A DNA stretch of 64,000 nt from Camellia lanceoleosa (taxonomy: Eukaryota; Streptophyta; Magnoliopsida; Ericales; Theaceae): positions 43,977,932-44,041,931 of the forward strand of contig CM045760.1 of assembly GCA_025200525.1 (NCBI GenBank). The letters run 5' to 3'. The notes beneath the pieces were generated by a model. The model was not told the DNA's origin. It saw only the letters and a list, made by a program, of their open reading frames with translations, and did no database searches. Within the stretch, counting starts at the first letter, position 1. Every line of letters starts with the position of its first letter. The position numbers were made by a program, and so were the translations under genes. Shown here piece after piece: positions 44,316-56,471 of the stretch.

Positions 44316-47300
44316 AATTCTCTCTCTCTTTCACTCTTGTGCATACAAGTGGGGAATCACTTCTAGTTTGCATACAAGCCCTTAGCTTTTGCATAACAAT
44401 CCTTGACCAAATACCTCCACCTTTGGGCTGAGATAACTTTGGACCTTCTTGGAGCTCAAGAAGAGGATTTTAGCTTGGTTTAAGCTTGTTTTGTTGCTCT
44501 AAAGTGTGCTTGGCTTCAAGAGGTATAACTCTCCCATTTTGTACTTGTTTTGTACACTTGCTTCACCACCCTTTTCCATTGTTTTTTTGACTATTTTGGG
44601 GCTGGTTTTGGACTGTCAAAAACTCTGTTTTTAGGGTGTATGAATGGTAGTTTAAGGCTTGGTGAGTTAGGGGGTTGTTCTCCCTTTTTGTTCCTTGGCT
44701 TGTGAGGCCTTTTGTGCAACTCCTTACCACCTTTAAATCAAAATTTTTGGCCTTTTAAACCACTGAAAATCAGAGGTTTTTCAGTGACAAAAACTATGTT
44801 TTAAGGTCCAAGATAGGAGGGGGTGGCCTCCCCTCATTGTGTCTTGTTTGCATGAGTAGGTGGCTTAACATGTGAGCATGCTTTTCTATCTTTTTATGGC
44901 TTAGTTTCAGCATATTTTTGCCTCTGATTTGGCATGTTTTAGGACTGTTTTGGGTTGCCTTGGTCATATGACTCATGTTTTGCATAGCTATAGTGCAAAT
45001 GCCTTGACTAGTCTTGAGTTTTGAGGCCCCTACCATGCTATACTTGTAATGTTTGCATGCCTTGGCATCATTTGGTATGGTATTTCAGAGCTTATATCTT
45101 TGTCATACTCTCATGTTTATCACTCTTTAATTGTGTTTGAGAGTTATGTCTTCATGCCTTGTCCATGAGCCAATATGTATGCATGCTTGCCTAAGTTTTT
45201 GGGCTACCATCTCAGCATGTTTTTGGTGTTATTTTAACATGTTATAACTCTGATTTTTGTTGGTGAAGCCATCTCATGCTTGGTTTTGGTAGGTGTAGTG
45301 TAATCATGCTCATTGGCCTTGCATGCATCATGCTTTTGGCCTTTTATTCTAGCATATATTGGCTATGTTCAAGCATGTTTTTTGGCCTTGTTTTGACCTA
45401 CCTTGGGACTGTTTTGAGTTATCTTGGCCCTTTGGGGCTTGCTTGATATGGCTATGGTGCAAGTGCATTAGCTAGTTTTGAGTTTTGAGGTATCTTGCAT
45501 GCTTGGCTTGAGGTATTTGTTCGTTATGGCATCATTTGGAATGATATTTTATAGCAACTTAGTGTGGTCACACTTCCATATTTTTCACTCTTTAAGTGCT
45601 CTTAAGAGTTGTGCCGTTATGCCTAGTTGATGAGCCATAACATGAGCGTCATTATCTTGCCTTTCATGCTATCATTTTGAAGTGTTTTGGCCACTATCTT
45701 GGCATGCATGAGGTCTGTCCATAGTTGGTTTAAGTCCATTGAGCATTGTATTGCATGCCTCTTGATAGATGCTCTTTACTTGCTTTGATACTTTAGCGCA
45801 TTGTTCATATGTTAGAACCTTGTGTATGCCACATTAACTTTGTTAGATAGGCATGTTGTGTGTGTTGCATTGTGTTTGGATTGGACGTCAAACCAAACAT
45901 GAGAAATGTGGCACATTTCATACTTGAAGTGATGAAACGCGCCTCATTTCTTGGTCGCCGACCCTCTTGATCATGCATGATAGAGGTAGAGGCTCTTATG
46001 TGTTACTTGTGCATTCATTGACATTGAATTGTGCAAACTTGGCTTCTCGGCCATCGTGCATTACGATGCTTGGTTGGTGGTCCGAGAGTCGAGAACTGCA
46101 CTCCCTTGAGTTTAAGAAATGATAGGGAGGGTGGTTATGCACATATACCTTGCAAATACACTGCTGTGCCCCTTCTTGTTCTCTGTTGCAGCAAATTGGA
46201 GCTTGGCAGGATTTTCTGGTCGGCAGACCAGAAAAAGTAGCTGGCCGACCACTTTTTCTAGTTTGCAGCATGTTTAGGTGGTCTACAACACCATTAGGTG
46301 GTCGGCAACCCTCCTGGAGGTCTCCATGTTGGAGTAGAAGCTATCTGGAGGTTTGTGCAGTGTTCTGAAATCAAATGCAAATAGAGGCAAGTTGGGGCAT
46401 AGTAATGGATTTCCAAACGAGGCGACCGAGCATGCATGCACCCCTCGCCTCGAGGACCTTTTCTTACTACTTTACTTAGCTGCTTTGCTTAGATAGCTAA
46501 TGCTTTGGTTTTGTACTTAATTAGTTGACGTGCTTAGCTAATCGATTTGTTTTGTAATAATTAGTTAACTTGTTAGTTAATTAGCTTCGTTTTGTAATAA
46601 TTAGTTTAATTAGCTTAGATTAACTAGTTAGCTTATTATTCGGACCCTCCGTCGAGAGGGCACATTGTTGTAATAAGCGTGCGTGTGTGATGCATGTCTT
46701 CCAGCCCCATTTCTTTCTCCCTTTTACTTATCAGCTTTCGATGGGTAATTTAGGGCATATTTTGATTAGCATACCTTATGCTTGCATGCGTGCATCCATT
46801 CATCTATCTTGCATGCACTGGGCTCGGCGCATCATACAAACTGCATTGTACTTTAATACACTTCCTTGAATACGTGTATCAAAGTGTTGCATTCATATGC
46901 CATCTTAGAATAGCCGAGCCTACTTAGTTGCATTTTTGCATGTGTTGCATTACGCATCTTAACATATCTAGGATCATGTATTGATTACTAACCAGCTTAT
47001 GTTTTGGCTTGGAGTACACTGTGAGTGTTTACGCTTTAGCATCCTTGCATGTGTGTAAGTGTTGCCATGATAGCATGCTTGCCATGAGGCTATCTGCTTA
47101 ACTGCTATAACTGTCTAAATGCCTATGGATGAAGGCTTCATTGCTTGAATTGAAACAATTCATCGAAATGTGCATTTTCAGCCCACTTAAGAGTGGCAAA
47201 TCATGTTTTTCTAAGCCCACTTGAGGGTGGCAAATCCGCGTCTTAGCCTACCTAAGGGTGGCATCTTTCAAACCATTTTCGAAACAAACATGAGATGTTT

Positions 47301-47798
47301 TGTTCCAATTCTTGCAATTGAGTCTATACTTGTATGCTGTGCGCATCACATAGTAATTCTATACTAATAACCGGAATAAGAACGCATGTGTTTTCAAAAA
47401 TAACATATCATGTTAGTAGAGGCTGATCTTTGCTCGGACAAGCGGGGGTGCTCATTTCTGGACCTTCTCCTCTCGTACCCAAGTTCCCAAGCCGAGGCAA
47501 CTTTTGTGATGATGGACACGTGGCCTTAGGCACGAGTCAGGGTTTTCTAAATTTCCCAAAAACAAAATATTTAGGTGGCGACTCTAAAATCTGGCAAAGT
47601 AGTCCATGTTTGGTGCTTTTGATTAAAATCGATTTTCCAAAACGATTTGCCGGATTTGGACTCTTTGGTGATTTATCAGTCTTACATTTCACTTTGTGAG
47701 ATTAGATTCAGAACCGTGACAGGAGTCCGAATTGTAGTAGCTAGAACTACAATTCATGCCCTCGCGTGCGGAGCGGAGTTTGGGTGGTCTACAGTGGC

Positions 47799-48520
47799 CT
47801 CAACTGAGAGGCATAAGCAATTACTCGCCCATTCTGCATCAACACATAACCCAGACCCTTATAAGATGCATCACTGAAAATCACAAAGTTTTTCGTACCT
47901 GTGGGCAATGTCAACACTGGTGCGGTGGTTAGTCTCGTTTTCAGTTCTTGAAAGGCAGCTTCTCTTTCGTCACTCCATTCATATGGTTTCCCTTTGCATA
48001 TCAGTTGGGTAAGAGGCACAGCTATTTTTGAAAAATCTTTCACAAACCTTCTGTAGTACCCAGCCAAGCCCATGAAACTGCAGACCTCTGTTACATTCGT
48101 CGGTGTAGGCCAATTCACAATTGCCTCTATCTTTTGTGGTTCCACTGAAATCCCATCTCTATAGATGACATGCCCTAAAAAAATAACTTCATCCAACCAA
48201 AATTCACATTTGTTTAGTTTGGCAAATAATTTCTTTTCTCTAAGTGTTTGCAAGATAGTTCTCAAGTGGTGTTCGGGTTCAAGTCTACTCTTTGAATATA
48301 TTAAGATATCATCAATAAAAGCCACAACAAAATCATCAAGGTAAGTCTTCAAGATTCGGTTCATTAGGTCCATAAACGCTGCAGGAGCATTAGTCACCCC
48401 AAATGGCATAACAAGATATTCATAATGGCCATACCTTGTCCAAAATGCAATTTTCTCAACATCCTCTACTTTTACTTTTAACTGGTGGTACTCGGATCTC
48501 AAATCAATTTTGGAAAACAC
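47799..48520 (-). pseudogene. reverse transcriptase palm and RNase H start of element A
   Basis: The stretch starts [14 protein letters not shown] and contains [16 protein letters not shown] and [12 protein letters not shown], the catalytic FIDD box with both aspartates present. FLGHVI and [17 protein letters not shown] follow, then the RNase H start [20 protein letters not shown]. It stops at insertion B. RT copies the element RNA to DNA in the particle. The upstream part is separated by a UAG at 48532-48530. Confidence 0.85.
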
Positions 48521-48529
48521 TTGTGATCC

Positions 48530-48928
48530 CTACAACTGGTCAAACAAGTCATCAATACAAGGTAAGGGATATTTATTCTTTATCGTTACCTTGTTCAATT
48601 CTCGATAGTTAATGGATAGGCGCAAGGTTCCATATTTCTTTTTCACAAATAACACCGGTGCACCCCATAGTGAAGTACTAGGTCGAATAAACCCTTTGTC
48701 AAGGAAGTCTTGCAATTGTTCTTTCAATTCTTTCATTTCAGTAGTAGCCATTCTGTAGGAAGTTTTAAAAATAGGCTGAGTGTCTGGCATAGCCTCAATA
48801 GTAAACTCTATCTCCCTATCTACCAATTCCCCCAGCAACTCATCTGGAAATACATCTGAAAATTCACTAACAATAGGGATACTGTTCAATTTGACATTCA
48901 CAGATTGTTTAGATAGCACACAACACAA
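48530..48928 (-). pseudogene. protease-RT linker and RT fingers of element A
   Basis: It contains [57 protein letters not shown] and [12 protein letters not shown], the N-terminal RT motifs of chromoviruses. It ends at a UAG (48532-48530) in place of the residue after FDQL. Element G has a UAG at the same codon. Confidence 0.82.
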
Positions 48929-48934
48929 ATAACC

Positions 48935-49330
48935 CTAGCACCCTTTCCTGATCAATTTACGTGCTTTCATTGCAGATATCAAATAAGGTGGAGGCACTAC
49001 CCCGTTACCCGCAAACACAATTTCTTCCTGTTCCAGAGGTCTAAATACAACTTGTTTCGTTACGCAATTGATGGTAGCACAGTATTTACTCAACCAGTCC
49101 ATGCCCAGAATTACATCAAAATGTCTAAAGTCCAGGGGTAATAAGTCTACATACAAGGTAGCATTCCCAATACACATATCACAAAATCGGTATATAGATG
49201 TATACAACACAGATTCCCCGGATGGAGCAGATACACATAACAAGTATGGCAATGATTCTAGAGGTCTACTCAATCTAGATGCAAATGCATATGTTACGAA
49301 AGAATATGTTGATTCGGAGTCAATTAACAC
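48935..49330 (-). pseudogene. aspartic protease region of element A
   Basis: The reading begins MLIDSESTYSFVTYAFASRL. In related elements the active site is DSGSTHSFV, so the catalytic-loop Gly appears replaced by Glu (DSE), which should inactivate the protease. [20 protein letters not shown], the second conserved protease block, and [16 protein letters not shown] follow. The protease cuts the gag-pol polyprotein. A stop near 48935 separates it from RT. Confidence 0.8.
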
Positions 49331-49499
49331 AAAAGCATCCTGATTACATATAGAGATAATACTTGAGACAACAGCTTCGACGTTCCGTGTATCGCCTGGA
49401 ACAAATGCAGAAACTTTTCATTGCCTCACAGTATCTCCAGTGATAGTAGGCTTCGTAGTATTTCCTGGTTTTGGGATCGATGCAGTTGAGCTAGCAGCG

Positions 49500-50434
49500 A
49501 ACTTTCCACTGTTCTGATTACAATCCCTAGCCATGTGTCCCATCTTACCACACTTAAAACAGGCCCCTGATATACGGTAACAAACCCCATGGTGCCTTTT
49601 TCCACATTAGTTGCATATTGGGGATGTATCTCGGGAAGAATTTGAAGTGTTTGAGGAGCCCGTATTTTGCTTCTTTGAAAACTTCTTCTTTGAAAAGAAG
49701 CCCTGTCTTTTACTTCATTTCCAATCAGTTGTTGATTTGGCCTGTCTGGCTATGTTAGCTTCCGATATTATGGCCCGGTCTAGCACTTCAATGTAGGTTT
49801 CCAGCTTGAAAACATTCACCTTTTCTAAGATGTCATCTCGAAGCCCTCCTTCAAAATGCCTCACTTTCTTGTAGTCATTATCGACCACATGTGGTGCAAA
49901 TCTGGCCAATTCAGTAAATTTGGCCTTATACTCAACTACTATCATACTGTTTTGTTTAAGTTCCATGAATTCCGACACTTTCCTGTCATGGACACATTGT
50001 GGAAAATATTTGTCGTAGAAAATCTCCAAAAATCGTGCCCAACCAATATCCTTATTGTTTTCACGCATTAACATCCATCATCTTCTTGCCTCATCTTCAA
50101 GAGTAAAAATGGCTAGAAGTACCTTCTATGTTTCTAGACAAGGAAACACTTCAAACAGTTTTTCTATGCCTAGGACCCATGCTTTAGCCTTTAGTGGATC
50201 CAATCCCCCATGAAACTGTGGCGGTTTCATCTTCTTAAACTCTTTGGTGAGAGCTATTATTCGGTCATCATTTTGAAGGTCTTGGACAGGTGGTACTGGA
50301 GGAGGCGGAGGATGTGGTTATTGCCATTATTGTTGTTGCCTCAATGTTTCTGTCATTTTCTGAATCAATCTTTCCATCTTATCCATGCTGGCAATAGAAG
50401 ACTCCTCTATTTCATCACCTCTTGTTCTTACCAT
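49500..50434 (-). pseudogene. gag of element A
   Basis: The likely start is the minus-strand ATG at 50434. Two stops (50329-50327 and 50320-50318) interrupt the linker after a glutamine run. The best open part (50074-49715) carries GWARFLEIFYDKYFPQCVHD and EFMELKQNSMIVVEYKAKF, the retrotransposon gag core, with VDNDYKKVRHFEGGLRDDIL. A Cys/His region follows near 49610-49520 (CFKCGKMGHMARDC, a CCHC knuckle for RNA binding). Gag builds the virus-like particle. Confidence 0.78.
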
Positions 50435-50677
50435 CTGATTAGACTTGCATTATTCTTTATACAAAAGATTCACAAGTATGCATATACTAAAGAGCACACA
50501 TATTCAAATAGTTCACAATGCAAGTAAATCACAAAACATATAGTACATAATCATTCACTTGAAGCATTTAAGCATGTTCTCGATGCTTTCAAATTCATAC
50601 ATATCACATGAATGCATCCTAGATCTCTTCTAGATGCTTATTGCTCATTAGGACAAGTGTGTGAGTTATTAACTCGT

Positions 50678-50689
50678 GCTCTGATACCA
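50678..50689 (-). other. primer binding site of element A
   Basis: The minus strand reads TGGTATCAGAGC, a perfect match to the usual initiator tRNA-Met primer sequence of plant retrotransposons. It starts three bases inside the LTR end (50693). Confidence 0.9.
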
Positions 50690-51219
50690 CTTTGTTATGA
50701 CCCGAACCCACCCCGATGGATTGAGGTCATAACTGGCCAGTAATCAAGAGATTACCTATGGCCTCATACCTAATTAAACATATTTCAACAGAGTTAAAGG
50801 GCCAAAACGGAAGCAAACCTAAAAGAAATTTGTCCATAGAGCTGTGCTTACATGGCACATCATAACATTTCACATATGTGTATTAATAACCCACGCAAAA
50901 GGAAGGATCACATATAATTTTGTCCATACAGGAACACTCAAGTCATAGTCAGTCAAACCAAAATCTTATATACAAAGTTGATGCAACATATTCACCAAGA
51001 TAACAAAAGAGTAAACCAAAAGGAACAAAGCACTGTCTCGTGCGTGAGACATTCGGGTTGACTCCACAAAACTTGACTTTCCTCACACACTTCACTGAGG
51101 CTGGGTTTGGACATCTCTTTGCTCACCTACATACAGATGAATGAGAGAGTGAGCGAAAGCCCAGTGAATAATATCAAATAAAGAGGATACATGAATGAAA
51201 TTTGAAACAAATATATTAA

Positions 51220-51500
51220 ACGGTCTTGGGCCCATTCATGTTTCTATCTGGTACATTAAACGGCTTCAAGCCCATGCATATCGAATGGCCTCTGGCCCAT
51301 TTCGTTCTTAATAGACAGCCTCGGGCCCAAATCATTTTTGTCAAACGGCCTTTGGCCCAATCATTCATGTCAAACGGCCTTTGGCCTAATCATTGGTGTC
51401 AAACGGCCCTTGGCTTAATCATTCATATCAAACGGCCTTTGGCCCATCATTCATGTCAAACGGCCTTTGGCCCATTATTCATGTCAAGCGGCCTTATCCA
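51220..51500. repeat. LTR minisatellite, right copy in element A
   Basis: The same array as at 36905-37200, with about nine units and unit-specific differences. Confidence 0.85.
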
Positions 51501-51865
51501 ATCATATGGCATAACAAATATTTGTCCACAATTCAAATTATCAAACTTATGAAACTCAAATAGGAGTAAGCAGTTGGAAAAATAGCATACTTCAAAATAT
51601 CTTTACTAAGATATTACTCACAGTGTTCTGTCGGTGGATTCGTCTTTGTGCTCGGCCTTACACAATTCATAGCACATATTGGACAATTCAATTCATTCTT
51701 TAATCTATTTGTTTATCTTAGGCTTCTTTCTTTACCTTTTAGGTCATATACAAAGCTCAATGCATGCCTAAGAGTGCCTAGAAATGGAAGAGAACGGAAA
51801 ATGAAACACAAAACAACCTTTTAAAATTTCTAAAACAGGGCTCTTTGCTCAAACTAATCTTCTGC

Positions 51866-52075
51866 CGCTCGAGCGGACCCCTTTTGTCTGCAAAAGTACT
51901 AGTTACCTCGTTTTTGCGCTCGAGCGTGACTTCGGACGCTCGAGCTGAGAGTCAAAACAGGTGACTTGGCGCTCGAGCGTGACTCTTTCTGCTCGAGCAG
52001 ACATCAATGTCTACAAAAGTTCTGAGAGCTAGAATTTCACGCTCAAGCGGTGCTTTCCCCGCTCGAGCGGACCCG
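51866..52075. repeat. CGCTCGAGCG palindrome cluster in the right LTR of A
   Basis: Four exact copies plus variants. Which copies are intact differs from the left LTR: one exact site of the left LTR is here changed to 'ctgctcgagcag', still a palindromic core. Confidence 0.85.
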
Positions 52076-53129
52076 ACGAATTCTGGAATTTCCAGAACTG
52101 AATTTGAAGCTCAATCTTGATGTTCAAAGGCCAAAACTTCATGTTTTTGGTTCAAAAACATGGGAACACATTATATAACATGAGGACATAAGCAATATGA
52201 GACCGATTGTTCAAAATCATGGTCCATTTCCAAAAATCATTTTGAATCCTCTTCATAAGTTTCAAAACTCATGCATTCAACCTCATACAAGCTCCACATT
52301 TTCATCAATCATACATGCATGTTAATTTTTTGACTCCAATTCTATTTTAAATGGCACAAATGATGCTTATAATCATGAAACTCATGAAAATTATATATGC
52401 ATGTGAAATTTAGTGCTCAATTCTTCACGTTCATCATGCCTCATGCTAGATTATGCAAATTTATGGCAAATTCTAAACATGCATGTACATATAGACTTGA
52501 ATCTCATCATAATCAATTCAATTCATGCTCTTGATTACCATTTAATTTTGAATTCACAAAATTACAAACTCAAACTCATGAATTTACTCACCTAAGACTT
52601 CTAATCTCCCAAATTCTAGCTAGTTCTTGAGCCTAGCCTCCGAATTCCCAAGCTCTTAGCTCAAATCTCTAATTTGAGCTCCCTCTCTCTCTACAATCTG
52701 CACACACACTCTCTCTCTAGAGTGTAATTTTAGCTAAAATGAGCTCAAAGGAAGGAATTGAGTGTATATAGACCTATTTATAGGCTTGGCTAATCAATTT
52801 GATTAGGACTAAGTAATGGTGCTCTAGTTTAATCATTATGAATCTAATTACTTTGATCCAAATCAGTTTTCAATTAAATTTCACCGTAGACTCTAAAAAT
52901 TACGCTAATCACAATGGCATAGTCAATTTCAGTTTCTGACATCTCTACAGCCTTTAATTTAAATCCTAAAATCGAAAATCAAACAGATTTTCCTACGGTG
53001 AACAGACAGAAATACAAAAACACATATAATCATGTAATTATTACTAAAAACCATATCAAGCATATAATCATAATCATAATCATAATTATGATTAATTAGC
53101 ATAACACGAAATAGGGTTATCACACCATC

Positions 53130-53409
53130 AGTTTGCGGATGATAAGCAGTGCTAAATTTCAATGTTGTTCCCAAAGCTTCTTGTAATTTGTTCCAAAAGT
53201 GAGATACGAAGCAGAGATCTTGGTCAGAGACGATCAAAACTAGGGTACCACGTAATCGAATGATTTCTTTGATGTATAATGTGGCAAACTTATTTAGAGA
53301 GTACGTGATTTTGATTGGTAGAAAATGTGCCGACTTCGTCAATTGGTCTACTATAACCCATATTGCATCGTTCTTCCAGAATGACTGTGACAGCTTGACC
53401 ACGAAGTCC
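53130..53409 (-). pseudogene. integrase catalytic core of element D
   Basis: It reads MDFVVKLSQSFWKNDAIWVI, IKEIIRLRGTLVLIVSDQDL (the second catalytic Asp) and TLKFSTAYHPQT, up to the insertion point of element A. The continuation (DGQSEKTIQ) is at 36376 downward. On the other side it stops at solo LTR F. The first catalytic Asp is in the MDF motif next to the F insertion. Confidence 0.8.
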
Positions 53410-54579
53410 ATAGTTGTCATGACCCAAACCTACCTCTATAAGTTTAGCACCGTAACCGGCCAGTAATCCTAGGATTACCGAAGGCCTCTGAGACAAATTA
53501 ACATAATATTTGGGGCTAGTAGAAGCAAATAACAAATATACAACGTCCATTTAGCTATGCAGACTTATATGAGATGGAAATTTTTTAAAACTTTTTATAT
53601 ACATATATACACATCATCCTTACGTCATTATATAAACACAGATTAGACAAAAAGGGACTTGGCCCTATTTACAAAATAGACAAAGACTTGTTTAACCAAA
53701 CAAGGAAACAAAACTTAAAACTTTAATCACATAGCCAAAACCACTTGACATATCCGGAACCTCCACGGGAGGCACATAGGTTGGCTAACAAAAACAAATC
53801 CCAAGCAGATGCCTCTAAGCCTGGTCACGCGCCTAATCACCTACATACATAAATAATACAGTAAGCTAGAGCCCAGTGAATAATAACAGAGTAAAGGGTT
53901 TTAATGAATAATTCCCATAACAAATTTCAAATGTCATAGCAAATCAGAATCATAATCAGGTAGCAGAACAGAGTCATAGTCTTATTCATATTCAAATTAT
54001 GTGTGGTACATCCATTAGCATAAACATGTCTCTTTGGTCAAGCATATCAAGTTCCATAAAAGAACCTCTGGTACCGGGTAACATATCTCATACATCGGCC
54101 ATGGTATTGTTTCCTCCAGGCGAGGGCCTAAGCCACGGTATTATCTCCCGGGCTAGGGCCTCATGACCATAAGCCACAGTATTATGTCCCCTGGGCGAGG
54201 GCCTCTGCTAAGGATACCACAAATACGTTTCAAAGAAAATTGGATAATCATTCATTCATACAAAATAAAGCATTTCAGAAAACTTATCATTTCATATCAT
54301 CAGAAAATAATTAAAGTTAAACACAACTTTACAGAGTTATTACTCGTAGTGGGCTAAGTCGATATAAGGCCTCGGATGCCCACCTATATAATTCACATAA
54401 CAAAAATACAATAGAAACACCATTCAATATTCATTTCATTTCAATTCAACTCTCTTTATGTGTTTCTAGTTTATTCCACGACTATGTCAGTCCAATTGGT
54501 GCCTAAGAATACTTAGAATGTCATGAGGATGCAATTATGCATTTAAAAGAGTTAGTCAAAATGGCTGGAAATAGGATTC

Positions 54580-54690
54580 TCGCTCGAGCGCCACATTGGT
54601 CGCTCGAGCGGACTGTAAAATTTTGAAAAAACTTTTGAGAGCTTGATTTTCACGCTCGAGCAAGACTTTCCTCGCTCGAGCGGCCAGTGC
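54580..54690. repeat. CGCTCGAGCG palindrome cluster in LTR F
   Basis: Three exact copies and one variant in about 110 bp, in the same 'cgctcgagcgg' context as in element A. Confidence 0.85.
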
Positions 54691-55487
54691 GAATTCTAGA
54701 ATTTCCAGAATTGTAATTGAAGTTCATATTTGATATTCAAAGCCTCAAAATTTGTATTTTTGGTACACAAATATAGAGAACCATTGTATAATTTAGTAAA
54801 CACTCTCAATTAGAAATCATTTATTCAAAATCATGCTCCAATTGTCCAAATTTAGTTTTAACTCATTTTCTCCATATCAAACCCAATTTGAAACCCATAA
54901 ATCTTTTAGACATGGCTTGTCTAAAAATATACAAACTCTTAGATAATTAAGAAAACTTGATTAGTTTAAAACCATTTACATCAAAATTCATTTAATATAA
55001 AAATTAAGTTCATTCTTCATATACTCATAATTGTTTCCAAAATTTAGTTCTTGTTTCATTAAGACATGGAATCAATTCTTAGAAATCTTTAATGCATGGA
55101 CAATTAGTGTATCAAAATTTGTAGAATTTGTTCATGCATGTAGAAATGAACTCAAATTCATGCAAGACTACAAAAATCAAACTCAACATAATGGATTCCA
55201 AGTTTAACTTCCATAAATTGAACATAATTCCATTTTCTTCATCATCTTGCTAATTTCCTTTTAATTACATGAAATTGAACCTAATTATCTCTCAATTTCA
55301 GCTTTTAGGTGATTTATCTACAAAACTTGAACTTTAATTTCTAAGTGTAATGTAAAGATTCTACAAATATTAAGTATGATTTCATACCTTAAACTTAAAT
55401 ATCAAGAAGTTTAGTTGATTCTCTTGTCATTCTCTTGATCCTCCTAGCTTTTCTTCCCTTAATTTTCTTCTTCTTGGACTGAATTTT

Positions 55488-55490
<3 letters not shown>

Positions 55491-55522
<32 letters not shown>
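55491..55522. repeat. (CT)n microsatellite in LTR F
   Basis: Sixteen CT units followed by a second short run at 55531-55542. The minus-strand ORF at 55427-55774 owes its length to this and to CA repeats. Confidence 0.9.
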
Positions 55523-55525
<3 letters not shown>

Positions 55526-56471
55526 TATTCTCTCTCTCTCTCCACTCATGAATTCACATTTTCTATTACTCCCTTTCCCAGCCAAGCAGAACATATGGAA
55601 GAATGCATGTACACTTGTTGACTTAAGGGTTATCAACACACCACACACATGTTCACTCCTTGTAACACGTGCACACACTTGCACATTCCTTTGAGCTCCA
55701 ACACAACGCTTCACATGCACACACACAGATTTCTCTCCACACACACATATTTCTCTGCACACACACACACCCACAATTCTAGTTTGTTTCGTAATTTAAT
55801 TTATGTCTAGGATTAATTTAATTAAGCATCACTTAATCTTAATAAATTTTGATTAACACAAAATTAGTTAATTATAACTAATCTCAAATCGAACATAGTT
55901 TAATTAGTCTAATTGACTTTCATTAGAGCCTAATTAAATATATATAAATTTATCAATCCGAATCAAATTTTTAATCAAACTTCCAAAAGGCTCCAAATAT
56001 CAAATTAAATTTATTTCCATCCTCAATTTTGGTTCCTTAAATCATTAAGATCTTCAATTTCATATTAAACTTCAAAATCTTTGCCAATAAATTACATACT
56101 CAATTCAATACCTCACAAATAAATTTAACTCATAATGACCTTAATTCCCAATTCTCATAACTTAATTAACTCCAATTCGGACTCAATTAATCAAATCTCA
56201 ATTTTATAAATCCGAATCGAATATTTAATTAAACTCTCATACGGTCCGATACTCGAAATTAAATAATTCAATTCACCATGTGTACTATCTTGAGCCATTT
56301 AGGCTTTTAATTTCCAATTCTAAAATAAATCCTTAGTAGATTCACATACAAATCAGCCTTCATAATTTTTCTTAAATCCCAGATTAAATTAGAATCATTG
56401 ACAATTAAGTTTCAAATATCCTTAATTAATTAAGTTCTAATCATTATACGTAGTGGGGTCGTCACAATAGT

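Larger units (their letters stand above)
40694..47793 (+). mobile_element. solo LTR B (Tat/Ogre family), split by solo LTR C
   Basis: It starts TGTTGACACTCC and ends GGTGGTCTACA, flanked by GTGGC (40689-40693 and 47794-47798). It splits element A's RNase H at a point where the protein resumes on both sides. Minus insertion C, it is about 4.57 kb with no primer site, polypurine tract or gag/pol, so it is a solo LTR left by recombination between two LTRs. The first kilobase and the last 1.6 kb match the two partial LTRs of element E. A TATA box (TATATAT, 41699-41705) lies about 1 kb in. Confidence 0.82.
36377..53124 (-). mobile_element. element A: full-length Tekay-like chromovirus with nested insertions
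   Basis: Two LTRs (36377-38832 and 50693-53124) flank gag, protease, RT, RNase H, integrase and chromodomain on the minus strand. Both outer ends carry the 5-bp duplication CCATC (36372-36376 and 53125-53129). Removing it restores continuity of element D's integrase. RT/RNase H is interrupted by solo LTR B (40694-47793). Excluding B with its duplication the element is about 9.6 kb. The gag, protease and RT pieces share one minus-strand frame with stops. A four-base duplication near 40420 and a small indel near 39950 shift the frame in the integrase region. Confidence 0.88.
50693..53124 (-). mobile_element. 5' LTR of element A, 2,432 bp
   Basis: It runs TGTGATAACCC (53124) to GTCATAACA (50693) on the minus strand, colinear with the other LTR. 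A TATA box (minus TATAAATAGG, 52773-52782) lies about 342 bp from the start. It contains the 29-bp minisatellite (51220-51500) and the palindrome cluster (51868-52074). It ends next to the primer site. Confidence 0.88.
53415..56466 (-). mobile_element. solo LTR F (chromovirus type), 3,052 bp
   Basis: It starts TGTCATGACCC and ends GGGGTCGTCACA, flanked by ATAGT (53410-53414 and 56467-56471). It interrupts D's integrase. The terminal 150 bp resembles the equivalent end of element A's LTR (the 'cggccagtaatc' to 'gattacc' block), giving the same minus orientation. There is no gag/pol, primer site or polypurine tract. It contains three exact CGCTCGAGCG copies (54580-54690), a CT microsatellite and CA-rich DNA (55500-55770). 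Confidence 0.82.

Noticed and set aside
47570..47590. 'ggtggcgactct' as a Tat-type primer site in B
   Set aside because: It lies about 200 bp before the LTR end, and homologous sequence in E is also inside the LTR. The true site follows the LTR end, as at 20278 in E.
44794..47877. ORFs of 60-91 codons within LTR B
   Set aside because: They lie in a solo LTR, overlap on both strands and show no domain. LTR B has no gag/pol content.
55427..55774. 115-codon minus-strand ORF with Cys/Val and Glu/Arg repeats
   Set aside because: It is produced by CA and CT microsatellites in solo LTR F.
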